A stretch of 64,000 bases of DNA. Source: Trinickia violacea (GTDB lineage Bacteria > Pseudomonadota > Gammaproteobacteria > Burkholderiales > Burkholderiaceae). Of this stretch, positions 1 to 9,197 are shown piece after piece (the first letter of the stretch is position 1; each line of letters begins with the position of its first letter). The notes under the pieces were generated by a model that worked only from the letters and a program-made list of their open reading frames with translations, was not told where the DNA came from and made no database searches. Where the stretch lies: positions 930,001-994,000 of the forward strand of contig NZ_CP040078.1 in assembly GCF_005280735.1 (NCBI RefSeq), read 5' to 3'. Made by a program: the position numbers and the translations under genes.

Positions 1-91
1 GGCCTCATTGGCGCAGCTGACATCGCAAAGCTGCGCTTTGCCTGTCGGCTCCGTTTATTGGAAGTCGTTGATCATTCATTGAGTGCTAGTC

Positions 92-1387
92 ATGAAACAA
101 CCAACTCGTATCGTCATCGTAGGTGGAGGAATCGCCGGGATTCTGCTTGCAACCAGGCTCGGCGACCGGTTGGGCCAATCGGGTGAGGCAACCGTCACCT
201 TGATTGATCGAAGCCCGACGCATATATGGAAACCCATGCTGCACACGATTGCGGCGGGTACGCGCGATGTGAATCAGCAGCGCGTTTTCTTTCTCTCACA
301 TGCGCGTCAACACGGCTTCACGTATCAACCGGGAGAGATGTGCGGACTGGACCGGCAACGGCGCGAGGTCCAGCTTGCGGCGATCAGCGCGCACGAAGGC
401 AGTTTGGTGCTCGAGCCGCGAACGGTACCCTACGATGTACTGTTGCTGTCGATAGGCAGCCGCGCGAACGATTTTGGCGTGCCTGGCGTCATGGAGCATT
501 GCCATCTCATTGACAGCCAGCAGCAAGCAGAGACGTTCAACGTCGCGTTGCGCGAACGTGCTCTTCGCTCGGTCGTCAAGGATGAGGCGCTCCGGGTTGC
601 GATTGTGGGCGCGGGTGCGACCGGGGTCGAGTTATCGGCCGAGCTGAGTCGTCTTTTCGAACTCGCTGCCAGCTATGGCGACCCCAAGATCAGAGAAAGG
701 CTGAGTCTGACGCTTCTCGAGGCCGGACCACGTGTGCTTCCCGCCTTCCCACCGGAGATCTCGTCAGCCAGCCAGCAGCGACTCGAGAAAATTGGCTTTC
801 GCGTAGCGACTTCGACGGCAGTCTCATCAGTGGAACCGGGAGGCTTCCGGTACGGAGACGGGAAGCTTGCCGAAGCGGATTTGATGGTATGGGCTGCGGG
901 TGTCAAGGCACCTGATTTCATGAACTGGCTCGCTGGCCTGCAAACCAACCGGGCGAACCAGATCGTGGTGTCGGGCACGCTGCAGGCTCTGGACGATGCG
1001 AACATTTTTGCTCTCGGCGATTGTGCTTCCCTGACGCAAGAAGGTGCGCGGCGAGCGCTTCCTCCTACCGCGCAGGTGGCCACTCAACAGGCGGAGTACT
1101 TGGCGCGCCATCTGCCGGAATGGGTCCGTCACAATAAGCCTCTTCCTCGTTTTGAATTCCGGGATTTTGGATCGCTGGTGTCATTGAGCGACTACGACGC
1201 CTTCGGCACGCTTGGGCGCTTTGGCTTCTTTCCTGGAGGTCTCATTCGGGGCAGGCTCGCCCAACTCAGCCACGCAATGTTGTACCGACGTCATCAGCAG
1301 GCGCTGCACGGCTTTCGCAGAGCAACGCTGCTCTGGACGGCGGAGCAGATCAACGGGTTGGCTCAACCGGACATACGGCTCGCTTGA
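92..1387 (+). CDS. Type-2 NADH dehydrogenase (NDH-2-like FAD oxidoreductase)
   Basis: Predicted to oxidise NADH and pass electrons to quinone at the inner membrane without pumping protons. The 431-aa protein has an N-terminal FAD-binding GGGIAG motif at about residues 12-17, a second Rossmann motif (GAGATG) near residue 175 for NADH, and an ALGDCA motif near residue 310 that closes the FAD site. These three in this order are typical of the NDH-2 / pyridine nucleotide-disulphide oxidoreductase family. I start at the ATG at 92; a GTG at 83 would add three residues. The gene is monocistronic, ends before a hairpin terminator, and converges on the bd-oxidase operon, which could take electrons from it through the quinone pool (inference). 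Confidence 0.85.
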   Translation: MKQPTRIVIVGGGIAGILLATRLGDRLGQSGEATVTLIDRSPTHIWKPMLHTIAAGTRDVNQQRVFFLSHARQHGFTYQPGEMCGLDRQRREVQLAAISAHEGSLVLEPRTVPYDVLLLSIGSRANDFGVPGVMEHCHLIDSQQQAETFNVALRERALRSVVKDEALRVAIVGAGATGVELSAELSRLFELAASYGDPKIRERLSLTLLEAGPRVLPAFPPEISSASQQRLEKIGFRVATSTAVSSVEPGGFRYGDGKLAEADLMVWAAGVKAPDFMNWLAGLQTNRANQIVVSGTLQALDDANIFALGDCASLTQEGARRALPPTAQVATQQAEYLARHLPEWVRHNKPLPRFEFRDFGSLVSLSDYDAFGTLGRFGFFPGGLIRGRLAQLSHAMLYRRHQQALHGFRRATLLWTAEQINGLAQPDIRLA

Positions 1388-1484
1388 CGGGCTTTCTCGC
1401 CAACGGCGAACCTCGCTCAAGACAGGTATGTGCATCTCTTTGGGATTCCGGCGGCGGTCTCGTAGTACCGCCGCTCTTCACATT

Positions 1485-1508
1485 CGCCGCTCTTTTGGGC
1501 GGCGTTTT
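1485..1508 (+). terminator. Rho-independent terminator after the NDH-2 gene
   Basis: A perfect 6-bp stem (CGCCGC at 1485-1490, GCGGCG at 1499-1504) with an 8-nt loop is followed directly by TTTT. A second perfect 8-bp hairpin (GCGGCGGT at 1451-1458, ACCGCCGC at 1467-1474) lies just upstream. The pair sits about 100 nt after the NDH-2 stop codon and should end that transcript. Confidence 0.65.
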
Positions 1509-1622
1509 ACTTTCCAGCGTGGTCGGCTCCGCGAGCGACTTTTCGATTGCGACGATTGGCCTCGCATCAAACTTCGTGAGTCTGCCGCCGGAATTTACGC
1601 GGTGACCGGAATTCTCTGCGCG

Positions 1623-1901
1623 CTATATTGAATAGCCGAACGCTTCCACAGAGATCATCGCCGATGCGTTCACTGGGGTGGGGCGTTCGGCGGGGCAAAA
1701 GACGGCATCGCCACGGCGGATTGCACGTCGCGACACAACGCATACGCCCGACGCTCTCGCATGACGACGCCGCCAGCGCTGCTCGCCGTAATGGCATCGT
1801 CCGGGTTCCACCCAGCGGATGATGAGTGTGTTTTCAGATTGTTCGAGAATTTCGACCCGGACTCGTTCGGGGTCTACCACGGCGTACTCTCTCGTCTTCA
1901 T
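1623..1901 (-). CDS. DUF3331 family protein
   Basis: A 92-aa soluble protein whose second half (WRRRHARASGVC, then RRGDAVF) matches my memory of the DUF3331 family, which is largely confined to Burkholderiaceae and has no known function. The start at 1901 is chosen because AGGAG lies six bases upstream; an in-frame start at 1949 would overlap the end of cydB. It is the last gene of the cydA-cydB operon. The cysteine in the middle and the run of basic residues could suit metal or nucleic-acid binding, but nothing in the sequence shows it. Confidence 0.65.
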   Translation of the reverse strand: MKTREYAVVDPERVRVEILEQSENTLIIRWVEPGRCHYGEQRWRRRHARASGVCVVSRRAIRRGDAVFCPAERPTPVNASAMISVEAFGYSI

Positions 1902-1945
1902 TGGCTGCTCCTGGAATCGAGCTGTTTTGATGATTTCGCGTACCC

Positions 1946-2929
1946 TCACGCGCGGGTCGTGTCGATCACCTTGCCGCGGAAAATCACGTACTGGTACAGG
2001 TTGTAGCCGATCATCACCGGGAACACGAGGCCGATCCCGATCAACATGAACGCGAGAGTCAGGGTGTCCGACGCGGCTTGCATAACCGTGAGCCTGCCCG
2101 GAACGAAGTCAGGATAGAGGCTGATCACAAGACCCGCGAACGACACGATGAAGAGCGTAACCGCTGCCCGGAAGGGCTCGCGTTCGCTTCTCCAAAAGAG
2201 CGACGCGACGAGCCAGACGTACGCCAGGACGGCGAGGGCGCCGAGTCCCGCAAGCCGGGCGAACACGCCCGGCTGGGACCAGCGGACATGGACGGCCACG
2301 CCGTCAATCCAGGTCGCCGCGGTGAGCGCGATCGCGGCAGCGACGGTGAACTGCGCACTCAGCAAACCCAGCCTCCGGGCCCAACGTTCGAGCTCCCCGA
2401 CCGTCTTCTTCACGAGCCAGGTCGCGCCTAGCAGTGCATAGCCGGCCACCACGCCGATGGCAGTCACGGCGATGAACACCGTACTGGACCCGCCAGGCAC
2501 GAAGCCCGTTATCACCTTGCCAAGTACGACACCCTGCGATATTGCCGCGACGAGACTGCCCACGCCGAACACGGTGTCCCATAGCCGTCCATGCTGGGCG
2601 CCATGGCGGAATTCGATCGCCGCCCCCCGCATGATCAGCCCGCCTATCATCGCCATCACGGGCAGATAGAGTTCCTGCATGAGGATCGCGTAGGCCGAGG
2701 GAAAGGCGCCGAAGAGGCCACCGCCAACTACGACGAGCCATGTCTCGTTCGCATCCCACACGTGACCGATGGTCTGAACCATCACGTCGTGGTCTTCGCG
2801 CTGTCTTCTCAGCAGGGTGAGCATGCCCACGCCAAGGTCGAATCCGTCCGTCACGACGTAGAAGACCAGCATCAGGCCGATCAGGCCGAACCAGGTGACG
2901 GCAAGCAGGGAATGAGTGGTGCTATCCAT
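1946..2929 (-). CDS. cydB: Cytochrome bd-type quinol oxidase subunit II
   Basis: Subunit II of a bd-family terminal oxidase, a multi-pass inner-membrane protein that pairs with CydA. The N-terminal TM segment ends in VVTDGFDLGVGML, the family signature, and the 327-aa length fits short CydB/CioB proteins. The start at 2929 (MDSTTHS) is chosen because the longer open frame to 3256 only reads the other strand phase of cydA's end. It lies 32 nt after cydA and just before the DUF3331 gene, so the three are probably co-transcribed. Confidence 0.92.
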   Translation of the reverse strand: MDSTTHSLLAVTWFGLIGLMLVFYVVTDGFDLGVGMLTLLRRQREDHDVMVQTIGHVWDANETWLVVVGGGLFGAFPSAYAILMQELYLPVMAMIGGLIMRGAAIEFRHGAQHGRLWDTVFGVGSLVAAISQGVVLGKVITGFVPGGSSTVFIAVTAIGVVAGYALLGATWLVKKTVGELERWARRLGLLSAQFTVAAAIALTAATWIDGVAVHVRWSQPGVFARLAGLGALAVLAYVWLVASLFWRSEREPFRAAVTLFIVSFAGLVISLYPDFVPGRLTVMQAASDTLTLAFMLIGIGLVFPVMIGYNLYQYVIFRGKVIDTTRA

Positions 2930-2961
2930 CGAACTATCTCGCTTTGTTGGAGAAAGAAGTT

Positions 2962-4365
2962 TCAGTATTCGGTCGCCGCAGTCTGGGGCGGAACGACTCT
3001 GGTCGCGGGCGGTGTTGCCGTGAGATCGGGACCGTTCTTCAGCCAACGCCGTGCGAGAAGGAAGAAGGTGACGAGCAACACGACGTCGAAGGCGAAGAAC
3101 ATCGCCATGCTGGCTGTGACCGACGTCGCGGGCACCGCGGAGGCGGCTTGACTCGTTCTCAGTAGCCCATAGACAACCCATGGCTGACGTCCCACCTCGC
3201 GTACGATCCATCCGGCCTCGACGGCCAGGTAAGGCAGCGGGATGCACAACACCCATGCGAGCAGGAGCTTGCGCTGTGCGAGAAGACCATCGAGACTGCC
3301 GCGCGCTTTACGCAGTGCACACGCCGTCCAGAACGCGAGCAGCATGAACGCAAAGCCGATGCCGGCCATCACGCGGAATGCGTAATAGAGGAGCGGCACC
3401 ATGGGCGGCTGGTCGGCGCGCGGGAAGTCCGTTAGACCCAAAACTCGTCCGTGCAGCGAATGGGTGCCAAGGATGCTGAGGAGTCCCGGCACTTCGATCG
3501 ACCAGTCGTTGCGCTGCTTTTGCTGATCGGGCCACGCAACGAGCGACCATGCGGCCGCCTCGCCGGGCTTGTTGGTCTGCCAGTGTCCTTCGATGGCGGC
3601 GCCCTTCGCCGGTTGTGTCGCGAACACGCTGGTGCCGCTCGAGTCCCCGAGCCAGACCTGAACCGGCGCAACGAAGACGAGCACGACCAGTGCGATCTTG
3701 AACGAACGCGCAAAGAACTCGGGATGGCGTCGGCGGAACAGGTGGTAAGCGGAGATGCCCGCGATCACGAACATGCCCGTTTCGATCGCGGCCATCCACA
3801 TGTGCGAGACGCCCCACACCATGTCGGGGTTGAAGATGGCGGCCACGTAGTCCGTCACCACGACCTTTCCGTTGACGACGGCGAAGCCGGCGGGCGTCTG
3901 CATCCACGAATTGGCGACCATGATCCAGAACGCGGAAATGCTGGATCCAAGCGCCACCATCGCCGTGGCGAAGAGATGAACGCCACGGGGTACGCGTCCC
4001 CAGCCGAGCGTCATCACGCCGACGAAGCCGGCTTCGAGCATGAACGCCATGGCGCCCTCGAAACCCAGGATGTTGCCGACGAACTGGCCGCTGAACCGTG
4101 CGAAGCCGGACCAGTTGGTGCCGAACTGAAACTCCAGCGGAATGCCGGTCACTACGCCCACGGTGAAGTTGAGCACGAGCAGCTTGCCCCAGAAGCGGGC
4201 GTGGCGGTAGTACATCACGTCGCCGGTTCTGATCCACAGGGTCTCTAACAGCAGCAGGAACGCCGAGAGACTGATGGTCAGGATCGGCCACGCAATGTGG
4301 AAGATCGTGGTCATCGCGAACTGGGCGCGCGAAAGGTGGAGTACGTCAGTCAGCATGATGACCAT
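2962..4365 (-). CDS. cydA: Cytochrome bd-type (CIO-like) quinol oxidase subunit I
   Basis: Haem-bearing catalytic subunit that oxidises ubiquinol and reduces oxygen to water. It shows the N-terminal helix with the haem His (FHIAWPIL, about residue 23), a second His in GVSHMWMAAIETG, and the quinol-site motif REVGRQPWVVYG. At 467 aa it is shorter than E. coli CydA because the Q-loop is short, which places it in the CIO (often cyanide-tolerant) branch; that branch assignment is inference from length and motifs. Two in-frame ATGs (4365, 4356) are possible. The upstream 270 bp is a divergent promoter region shared with the ORF at 4639. Confidence 0.92.
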   Translation of the reverse strand: MVIMLTDVLHLSRAQFAMTTIFHIAWPILTISLSAFLLLLETLWIRTGDVMYYRHARFWGKLLVLNFTVGVVTGIPLEFQFGTNWSGFARFSGQFVGNILGFEGAMAFMLEAGFVGVMTLGWGRVPRGVHLFATAMVALGSSISAFWIMVANSWMQTPAGFAVVNGKVVVTDYVAAIFNPDMVWGVSHMWMAAIETGMFVIAGISAYHLFRRRHPEFFARSFKIALVVLVFVAPVQVWLGDSSGTSVFATQPAKGAAIEGHWQTNKPGEAAAWSLVAWPDQQKQRNDWSIEVPGLLSILGTHSLHGRVLGLTDFPRADQPPMVPLLYYAFRVMAGIGFAFMLLAFWTACALRKARGSLDGLLAQRKLLLAWVLCIPLPYLAVEAGWIVREVGRQPWVVYGLLRTSQAASAVPATSVTASMAMFFAFDVVLLVTFFLLARRWLKNGPDLTATPPATRVVPPQTAATEY

Positions 4366-4638
4366 CCCATTAACGTTTGAGCTACGCCAGCGTCGGGAGA
4401 CGTTGCTCTTGGACAGTCACTTTAGGCGGTCAGCGGTGGGCGACTCAATTGCACGATGGTGTAACGACACCTTCGTATCGACGGGAAGGCACGTCGCCGA
4501 TTCCTGCATCCAAAGTGTAATTGCGGGCTTCCTTGGCACTCCATAAATTGGTTCGCAGTGTGAAGCAAATGCTCAGCGGATAACGCAGCATGAGCAGCAC
4601 GAACCTTGGAATCAGACGACGACGCGAAGGAGGTCACC

Positions 4639-4881
4639 ATGAGCCCGACCGGGAAGACACTGCACTGGGCCGTCGACAAATGGCTCGCGCCAACGCCTGC
4701 CAAGCCCGCGCGCGTGGTGCGCTTCTCTCGTATGCAGGGGCAACGCCGCTGCGTGTGCGTCCAGGCGATGGGTTCCGGCGGTCTGCTGTCGATCTTCTTC
4801 TTCCGTCACGATGACGGGTCGTGGAATGTGTTTCCACCTGCGCAAGCGCGGCCAGCCATGTCTGCATGGAGGACTGCGTGA
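4639..4881 (+). CDS. Small conserved-looking protein, 80 aa, unknown function
   Basis: An 80-aa protein with no domain I can name. A strong Shine-Dalgarno (GGAGGT, 4629-4634) sits five bases before the ATG at 4639, which argues for real translation. The middle (RVVRFSRMQGQRRCVCVQ, then SIFFFRHDDGSWNVFPP) reads like a compact alpha/beta fold rather than random frame. Its stop codon overlaps the next start (ATGA at 4881), so the two are translationally coupled. Divergent from the bd-oxidase operon. Confidence 0.55.
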   Translation: MSPTGKTLHWAVDKWLAPTPAKPARVVRFSRMQGQRRCVCVQAMGSGGLLSIFFFRHDDGSWNVFPPAQARPAMSAWRTA

Positions 4882-5027
4882 TGAACGACGGCGCACCTTT
4901 GAAGCCGGCCGGCTACGCGATACTCGCGGTCAATGTCGTTGCCCTTCTTTTGGCCGCGATGCTGTCGACCTGTTGGGGCCGTGACGGACTCGACTGTGTG
5001 TTACGGGTGGGTTGGTGGTTTGGGTGA
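4881..5027 (+). CDS. 48-aa single-pass membrane peptide
   Basis: Starts inside the stop codon of the upstream gene (ATGA overlap) with GGAGGA eight bases upstream. The product has one clear hydrophobic segment (GYAILAVNVVALLLAAML, residues 10-27) followed by a short tail with two cysteines and an aromatic end. Function unknown. Small TM subunits accompany some bd oxidases, but this one is on the opposite strand from cydAB and does not look like CydX. Confidence 0.5.
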   Translation: MNDGAPLKPAGYAILAVNVVALLLAAMLSTCWGRDGLDCVLRVGWWFG

Positions 5028-5103
5028 AGCCTGGGCAATTGAGCTCACGCATTGCCGCCCGTTTTCAGCAGCAGCCAGTCGCCCCTGGAATTAGAGCAAA
5101 GCT

Positions 5104-5622
5104 ATGAACCGCAACCTCCAATCATCAGGCATTGAACAAGGCGCAAGCCGCGCAGCCGCATATGCCGCGGCAGACGTCGCGCTAGGCGACTCCAATACTG
5201 AGCCCACCCTCGGTGCCCATCTGATCACGGAACGCCGCGGCTACGAACATCACGGCATTTATGTCGGTAGCGGCAAGGTCATTCACTACGCGGGTTTCGC
5301 CAAGTCCAAGCGTCGCGGACCCGTCGAAGAAGTCCCGATCGAACAGTTCGCCGACGGTCACGCCGTCGCCGTGCGTCCGCATCCGTTCCCGAAGTACTCG
5401 GGCGAAGAAACCATGCGTCGTGCTCGCTCGCGCCTCGGTGAAAACAGCTATCGCCTGCTGACGAACAACTGCGAGCACTTCTGCGCCTGGTGCCTGCTTG
5501 GCGAAAGCCGCAGCGAACAGGTTCATGCATGTCTCACACATCCGCGTGCGGGCGTCCATGCGCTGCTGTGCCTCGTGAGCACTTTCATCGGTGAGCGGAT
5601 GAAAACCCGCCTTACCGCTTGA
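5104..5622 (+). CDS. LRAT-domain (H-rev107/NlpC-P60-like) protein
   Basis: A 172-aa protein with the lecithin:retinol acyltransferase fold, a permuted papain-like thiol hydrolase/acyltransferase. The catalytic set is visible: His in YEHHGIYVG (about residue 50), a following His in VIHYAG, and the nucleophile Cys in NNCEHFC (about residue 122). No signal peptide is seen; the C-terminal 30 residues contain one hydrophobic stretch (VHALLCLVSTFIG) that could touch a membrane. In bacteria these proteins are thought to act on acyl or peptide bonds; the substrate here is unknown. It stands alone and converges on the FixJ-like gene. Confidence 0.8.
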   Translation: MNRNLQSSGIEQGASRAAAYAAADVALGDSNTEPTLGAHLITERRGYEHHGIYVGSGKVIHYAGFAKSKRRGPVEEVPIEQFADGHAVAVRPHPFPKYSGEETMRRARSRLGENSYRLLTNNCEHFCAWCLLGESRSEQVHACLTHPRAGVHALLCLVSTFIGERMKTRLTA

Positions 5623-5681
5623 GTACACGCGCTGCGTGGCCGGCGACTAAACAGCGTGGTTCTGCATCGTGAGCGCCGCCC

Positions 5682-6362
5682 TCACGCAGAGGAGCGGCCA
5701 GGATGAAGTCTTCCTGCGATGTTGACCAGTTCGGGGAGCGAGCGGACGCCCATCTTTTGCATGACGTGCCTGCGGTGCACCTTCACCGTGATCTCGCTGA
5801 TGCCCAATTCTCCTCCCACCTGCTTGTTCAGCAGGCCGGAGACCACCAACGCCATGACCTCCCGCTCGCGTCGACTGAGCGAGGCGTAGCGATCACGGAT
5901 CGACCGCATCCCGGCTTCCTCGCTCAAGGCCGCGCGGCTGCGCTCGATGGCGTGCCGGATAGCATTGAGCAGGACCTCGTCGTCGAAGGGCTTGGTGAGA
6001 AATTCGGCGGCTCCCGCTTTCATCGCTCGCACCGTCATCGGCACGTCGCCGTAGCCGGTGATAAAGATGATCGGCATGTCGGTACGCTCGGATGCAATGA
6101 GATTCTGCAAGTCGAGGCCGCTGAGATCCGGAAGACTGACGTCCAGCACCAGGCAGTTCGGGACCATCGCGCGCGCGCGCCCAAGGAAGTCCTGGGCGCA
6201 AGCGTACGTTTCTGCCCTGAGACCGGCAAAGCGAATCATAGCTTCGAGCGACTCCCGCACCGAGACATCGTCGTCGACGACGAAGACGACCGGCGTGGCT
6301 TGCGCCGAAGACAATGCTGATTCGCGTTCAACTGCATGAGCGGGTGTCATTGCGAACTCCAT
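5682..6362 (-). CDS. FixJ/NarL-type response regulator
   Basis: A two-domain regulator of 226 aa. The N-terminal receiver has the acidic pair (VVDDDVS), the phospho-acceptor Asp in CLVLDVSLPD (about residue 73) and the conserved Lys in FLTKPFDD (about 123). The C-terminal LuxR-type HTH begins at LSRREREVM and carries the ISEITVKVHRRHVMQKM recognition helix. It is the last gene of the minus-strand signalling block and is the likely DNA-binding output for the two histidine kinases upstream. A second in-frame start at 6350 with GGAG six bases ahead is equally possible. Confidence 0.9.
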   Translation of the reverse strand: MEFAMTPAHAVERESALSSAQATPVVFVVDDDVSVRESLEAMIRFAGLRAETYACAQDFLGRARAMVPNCLVLDVSLPDLSGLDLQNLIASERTDMPIIFITGYGDVPMTVRAMKAGAAEFLTKPFDDEVLLNAIRHAIERSRAALSEEAGMRSIRDRYASLSRREREVMALVVSGLLNKQVGGELGISEITVKVHRRHVMQKMGVRSLPELVNIAGRLHPGRSSA

Positions 6363-6381
6363 TCATAGGCACCTGGATGAA

Positions 6382-6756
6382 TCATTCGACCTGGAGCGCG
6401 GCCTGGATCGCCCCGAGCAAGGCGGTGTCGCTGAATGGCTTGAACAGACATTCGGCGGCGCCCTGTCCGAGCACGAGCGGCCGGAGGGCCTCGTCCCCAT
6501 GCGCCGTAATAAAGACGATCGGAACGGTTTGCCGGCGCCGCTTGAGTTCGTGCTGCAGCTCTCGGCCAGACATGCCGGGCATGGCGATGTCGAGGATCAG
6601 GCATTGCGCTTCGCCGACACAGCCGGAGGCCAGGAACTCTTCCGCCGACGAAAACGCCCGTGCCGCAAAGCCGAACTCGCGCAGCAGGTCGGGCAGCGAT
6701 TCGCGCACCGACTCGTCATCGTCGACTACCGCGATAAGCGAGCGCTCGGTCATCAC
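6382..6756 (-). CDS. Single-domain response regulator (receiver only)
   Basis: A 124-aa CheY/FixJ-like receiver with no output domain. The acidic pair (VVDDDES), the phospho-acceptor Asp in LILDIAMPG (about residue 57) and the Lys in CLFKPFSD (about 107) are all intact. Its start overlaps the stop of the upstream kinase (ATGA at 6753-6756), a strong sign of paired expression. It probably serves as a phosphate relay or sink between that kinase and the FixJ-like regulator, or acts by protein contact. Confidence 0.88.
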   Translation of the reverse strand: MMTERSLIAVVDDDESVRESLPDLLREFGFAARAFSSAEEFLASGCVGEAQCLILDIAMPGMSGRELQHELKRRRQTVPIVFITAHGDEALRPLVLGQGAAECLFKPFSDTALLGAIQAALQVE

Positions 6757-9197
6757 CGGCTCCTCTCGGCCTGCTCGGCGTCCGCGTGCGCAGACTGTCC
6801 CGTGGGCGCGGACTGATCGGAAGACGTTATGCTGTCCGCGCTACGCGGGATGGAAAAGGTAAATGTGGCGCCGTGGTCTGCGTTCGAGGAGGCCCACAGG
6901 TAGCCCCCGTGGCTCTCGATGATGCGGCGGCTCACGGACAGGCCGATGCCCATGCCTTCCCGCTTCGTCGTCGAAAACGGATCGAAGAGCATGCTTGCAT
7001 GCTGCGGGTCGAATCCCACGCCGGAATCGGTCACCGCGAGCCGCACGCCGTCGCCATCGTCGCGCTCGATGCTGACCAGCATCTGCCGTGGACGGTCATC
7101 GACGCCATTCATCGCATCCACAGCGTTGAGAAGCAGGTTCAGCACCACCTGCTGGAGCTGGACCCTGTCTCCAGTGACAGTCGGCAGGTCGTCGCCAGCC
7201 TTCAGATGCAGCACGATCCGTTTATTGCGAATCTCGTCTCGCAGCAACTCGACAACCTCATGCGTGGCTTCAACCAGATCGACAGCATCCGTCGTCACGG
7301 CCTTCTTGCTGAACAACGCGCGCAGACGGGTCATCACCTCCGACGCGCGGTGCCCGTCACGGATTGTGCGTCGTACCGTCTCGATCGCGCCTTCGACATT
7401 GGGCGGCTCTGCACTCAACATGCGAAGACCGGTGCTGGCGTTCGTCACGATGCCTGCAAGCGGCTGGTTGATTTCGTGTGCGATCGAGGCCGCCAACACG
7501 CTGTGACTGTTGACCCGGCTCAGGTGGGCTAATTCAGCGCGCAGCGCGAGGAGCGCATCTTCGGACTCCCGGCGCTCCGTTATGTCCTGCGCGGCGCCGA
7601 TATAGTCCAGCAAGCCTTGCGGGTCACGCGTGGCGTGAGCCTGGATGTGAATGCACCTGACCGAGCCATCGGGCAGCAGCAGGCGGTGTTCGAACTCCAG
7701 ATCGTTGCCTTCTTGCGCCAGTCCGATCATTTCATTCAGTAGATGGCGGTCTCCGGGGTGGCATCGGGCCGCGATCATATCCATCGTAATTGGCACCCCG
7801 GGTTCGATCCTGAAGATGCGATAGAGCTGCTCGGACCACGTGATCGAGCCGGTCTCCGGGCGCCAGCAAAAGCTTCCGCTCGAGCTGAGCTGCTCCACTT
7901 TCGCCATCAGTGCCGCGCTTTGGCGCAACCTCTCGTCCGCGTCCTGACGCGCCGCGATGCTATGCGCCCGTTCGATGGCGATGCTCGCGATGTGTGTGAA
8001 CTGTCCGATCAGATCGCGCTGGAAAGGCGTGGGGTTGCCGGGATCAGCGCGGAATATGGTGAATGTTCCCAGCAGTTCGTTCGTACGCGACAGGATCGGC
8101 GTCGCCCAGCAGGACCGTAGTCCGTGTGCGAGGCTGCGCTCCCGCCATGCCTTGGTCCAGCGTGCGTCTGACGCGACATCCGGCACGATCACCTGAGCCT
8201 TGAGGGACACCGCCATGCCGAGGGGGCCGGAGTCCCGGGAGGCGGCACGCACACCGGGAGGGGGGAGGAAGCGCTTCGGGAGGCCAGGAGACCCCAGGTG
8301 CCGGCACGCCGTGTCGTGGGCGTCCCGAAAAGAGACTCTGCAAAGGCAGTCGCTCGCGATCTCTTCGACCAGCCGGCACAAGTCATCAAGAACGGTTGGC
8401 AAAGGCAGACCCGTGGCGACCATTTCGAGCAGTCGATTCTCACCCGCAAGCAGCGCCTCGGCACGCTTGCGGTCATCGATATCCGTCTGAAGGAAATACC
8501 AGAGAACGATTCGGCCCTCGTTATCGCGCAGGGGAAAGCCCTGCACTCGGAACCATCGATAGATGCCGTCGGCACGGCGATGGCGCGACTCCCCTTCATA
8601 AGGCTCACCGGTGCTGAGCGACGCACGGAAGCGGGCAATCACCGCTTCCCGGTCATCCGGATGGGTCAGGCCGTTGGTCTTCCATTTCTTCAACTCTTCG
8701 ATGGTCACGCCGGAGTATTCGAGCGTATGGCGGTTGGCGTGCAAAACGTCACCGTCGGGCCCAAAAAGGATGACCCGCGTGGGGAGGCTATCGACGATCA
8801 GCTCGAAGCGCTGCTCTTGCGCGCGCAGGGCAGCCTCGGTTTGCTTACGGTCCTCGATGTCCGAGTTGATCCCGCACCACTTTACGATTTCACCGGCAAC
8901 ATCGGTAATCGGACTGGCCCGGCATACGAACCAGCGATACGTGCCATCGAAACGACGCATGCGCGCTTCCGCCTCGCCTCTCTCACCGGAGGCGACGACA
9001 GTCTCCCAGGCTTCGAGCAGCGCGCGCCGGTCGTCGGGATGAAACGCCGTCTGCCAACCTTCGCCCGCCGCTTGCTCAACGGAAAGCCCCGTATATTCGC
9101 ACCAGCGTCGATTGACGAACTCGATGCGGCCGTCAGGCAAGGCAGTCCATACCAGCCCGGGAAGCGCATCCACAGTACAGCCGAGTTCGTTGTCCAT
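6753..9197 (-). CDS. PAS/GAF sensor histidine kinase
   Basis: A soluble multi-sensor kinase of 814 aa. In order: PAS with PAC (about 1-125), PAS with PAC (about 135-255), GAF (about 270-440), a PAS-like segment (about 460-570), then HisKA with the phospho-His in ASIAHEINQPL (about 573) and HATPase_c (about 670-790) with N (LLLNAVDAM) and G boxes (DSGVGF, GMGIGLSV). I start at 9197 because AAAGGGACA precedes it; the frame is open to 9377. No TM segments, so it senses cytoplasmic cues. The tandem PAS-HisKA style resembles FixL-type kinases partnered by FixJ-like regulators, two of which follow. Confidence 0.9.
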   Translation of the reverse strand: MDNELGCTVDALPGLVWTALPDGRIEFVNRRWCEYTGLSVEQAAGEGWQTAFHPDDRRALLEAWETVVASGERGEAEARMRRFDGTYRWFVCRASPITDVAGEIVKWCGINSDIEDRKQTEAALRAQEQRFELIVDSLPTRVILFGPDGDVLHANRHTLEYSGVTIEELKKWKTNGLTHPDDREAVIARFRASLSTGEPYEGESRHRRADGIYRWFRVQGFPLRDNEGRIVLWYFLQTDIDDRKRAEALLAGENRLLEMVATGLPLPTVLDDLCRLVEEIASDCLCRVSFRDAHDTACRHLGSPGLPKRFLPPPGVRAASRDSGPLGMAVSLKAQVIVPDVASDARWTKAWRERSLAHGLRSCWATPILSRTNELLGTFTIFRADPGNPTPFQRDLIGQFTHIASIAIERAHSIAARQDADERLRQSAALMAKVEQLSSSGSFCWRPETGSITWSEQLYRIFRIEPGVPITMDMIAARCHPGDRHLLNEMIGLAQEGNDLEFEHRLLLPDGSVRCIHIQAHATRDPQGLLDYIGAAQDITERRESEDALLALRAELAHLSRVNSHSVLAASIAHEINQPLAGIVTNASTGLRMLSAEPPNVEGAIETVRRTIRDGHRASEVMTRLRALFSKKAVTTDAVDLVEATHEVVELLRDEIRNKRIVLHLKAGDDLPTVTGDRVQLQQVVLNLLLNAVDAMNGVDDRPRQMLVSIERDDGDGVRLAVTDSGVGFDPQHASMLFDPFSTTKREGMGIGLSVSRRIIESHGGYLWASSNADHGATFTFSIPRSADSITSSDQSAPTGQSAHADAEQAERSR

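Noticed and set aside
2930..3256. N-terminal extension of cydB
   Set aside because: It overlaps the end of cydA in another frame and has no membrane character; the normal CydB start is at 2929.
4881..5027. 48-aa membrane peptide as CydX
   Set aside because: It is on the opposite strand from cydAB, longer than CydX and lacks its N-terminal Trp pattern.
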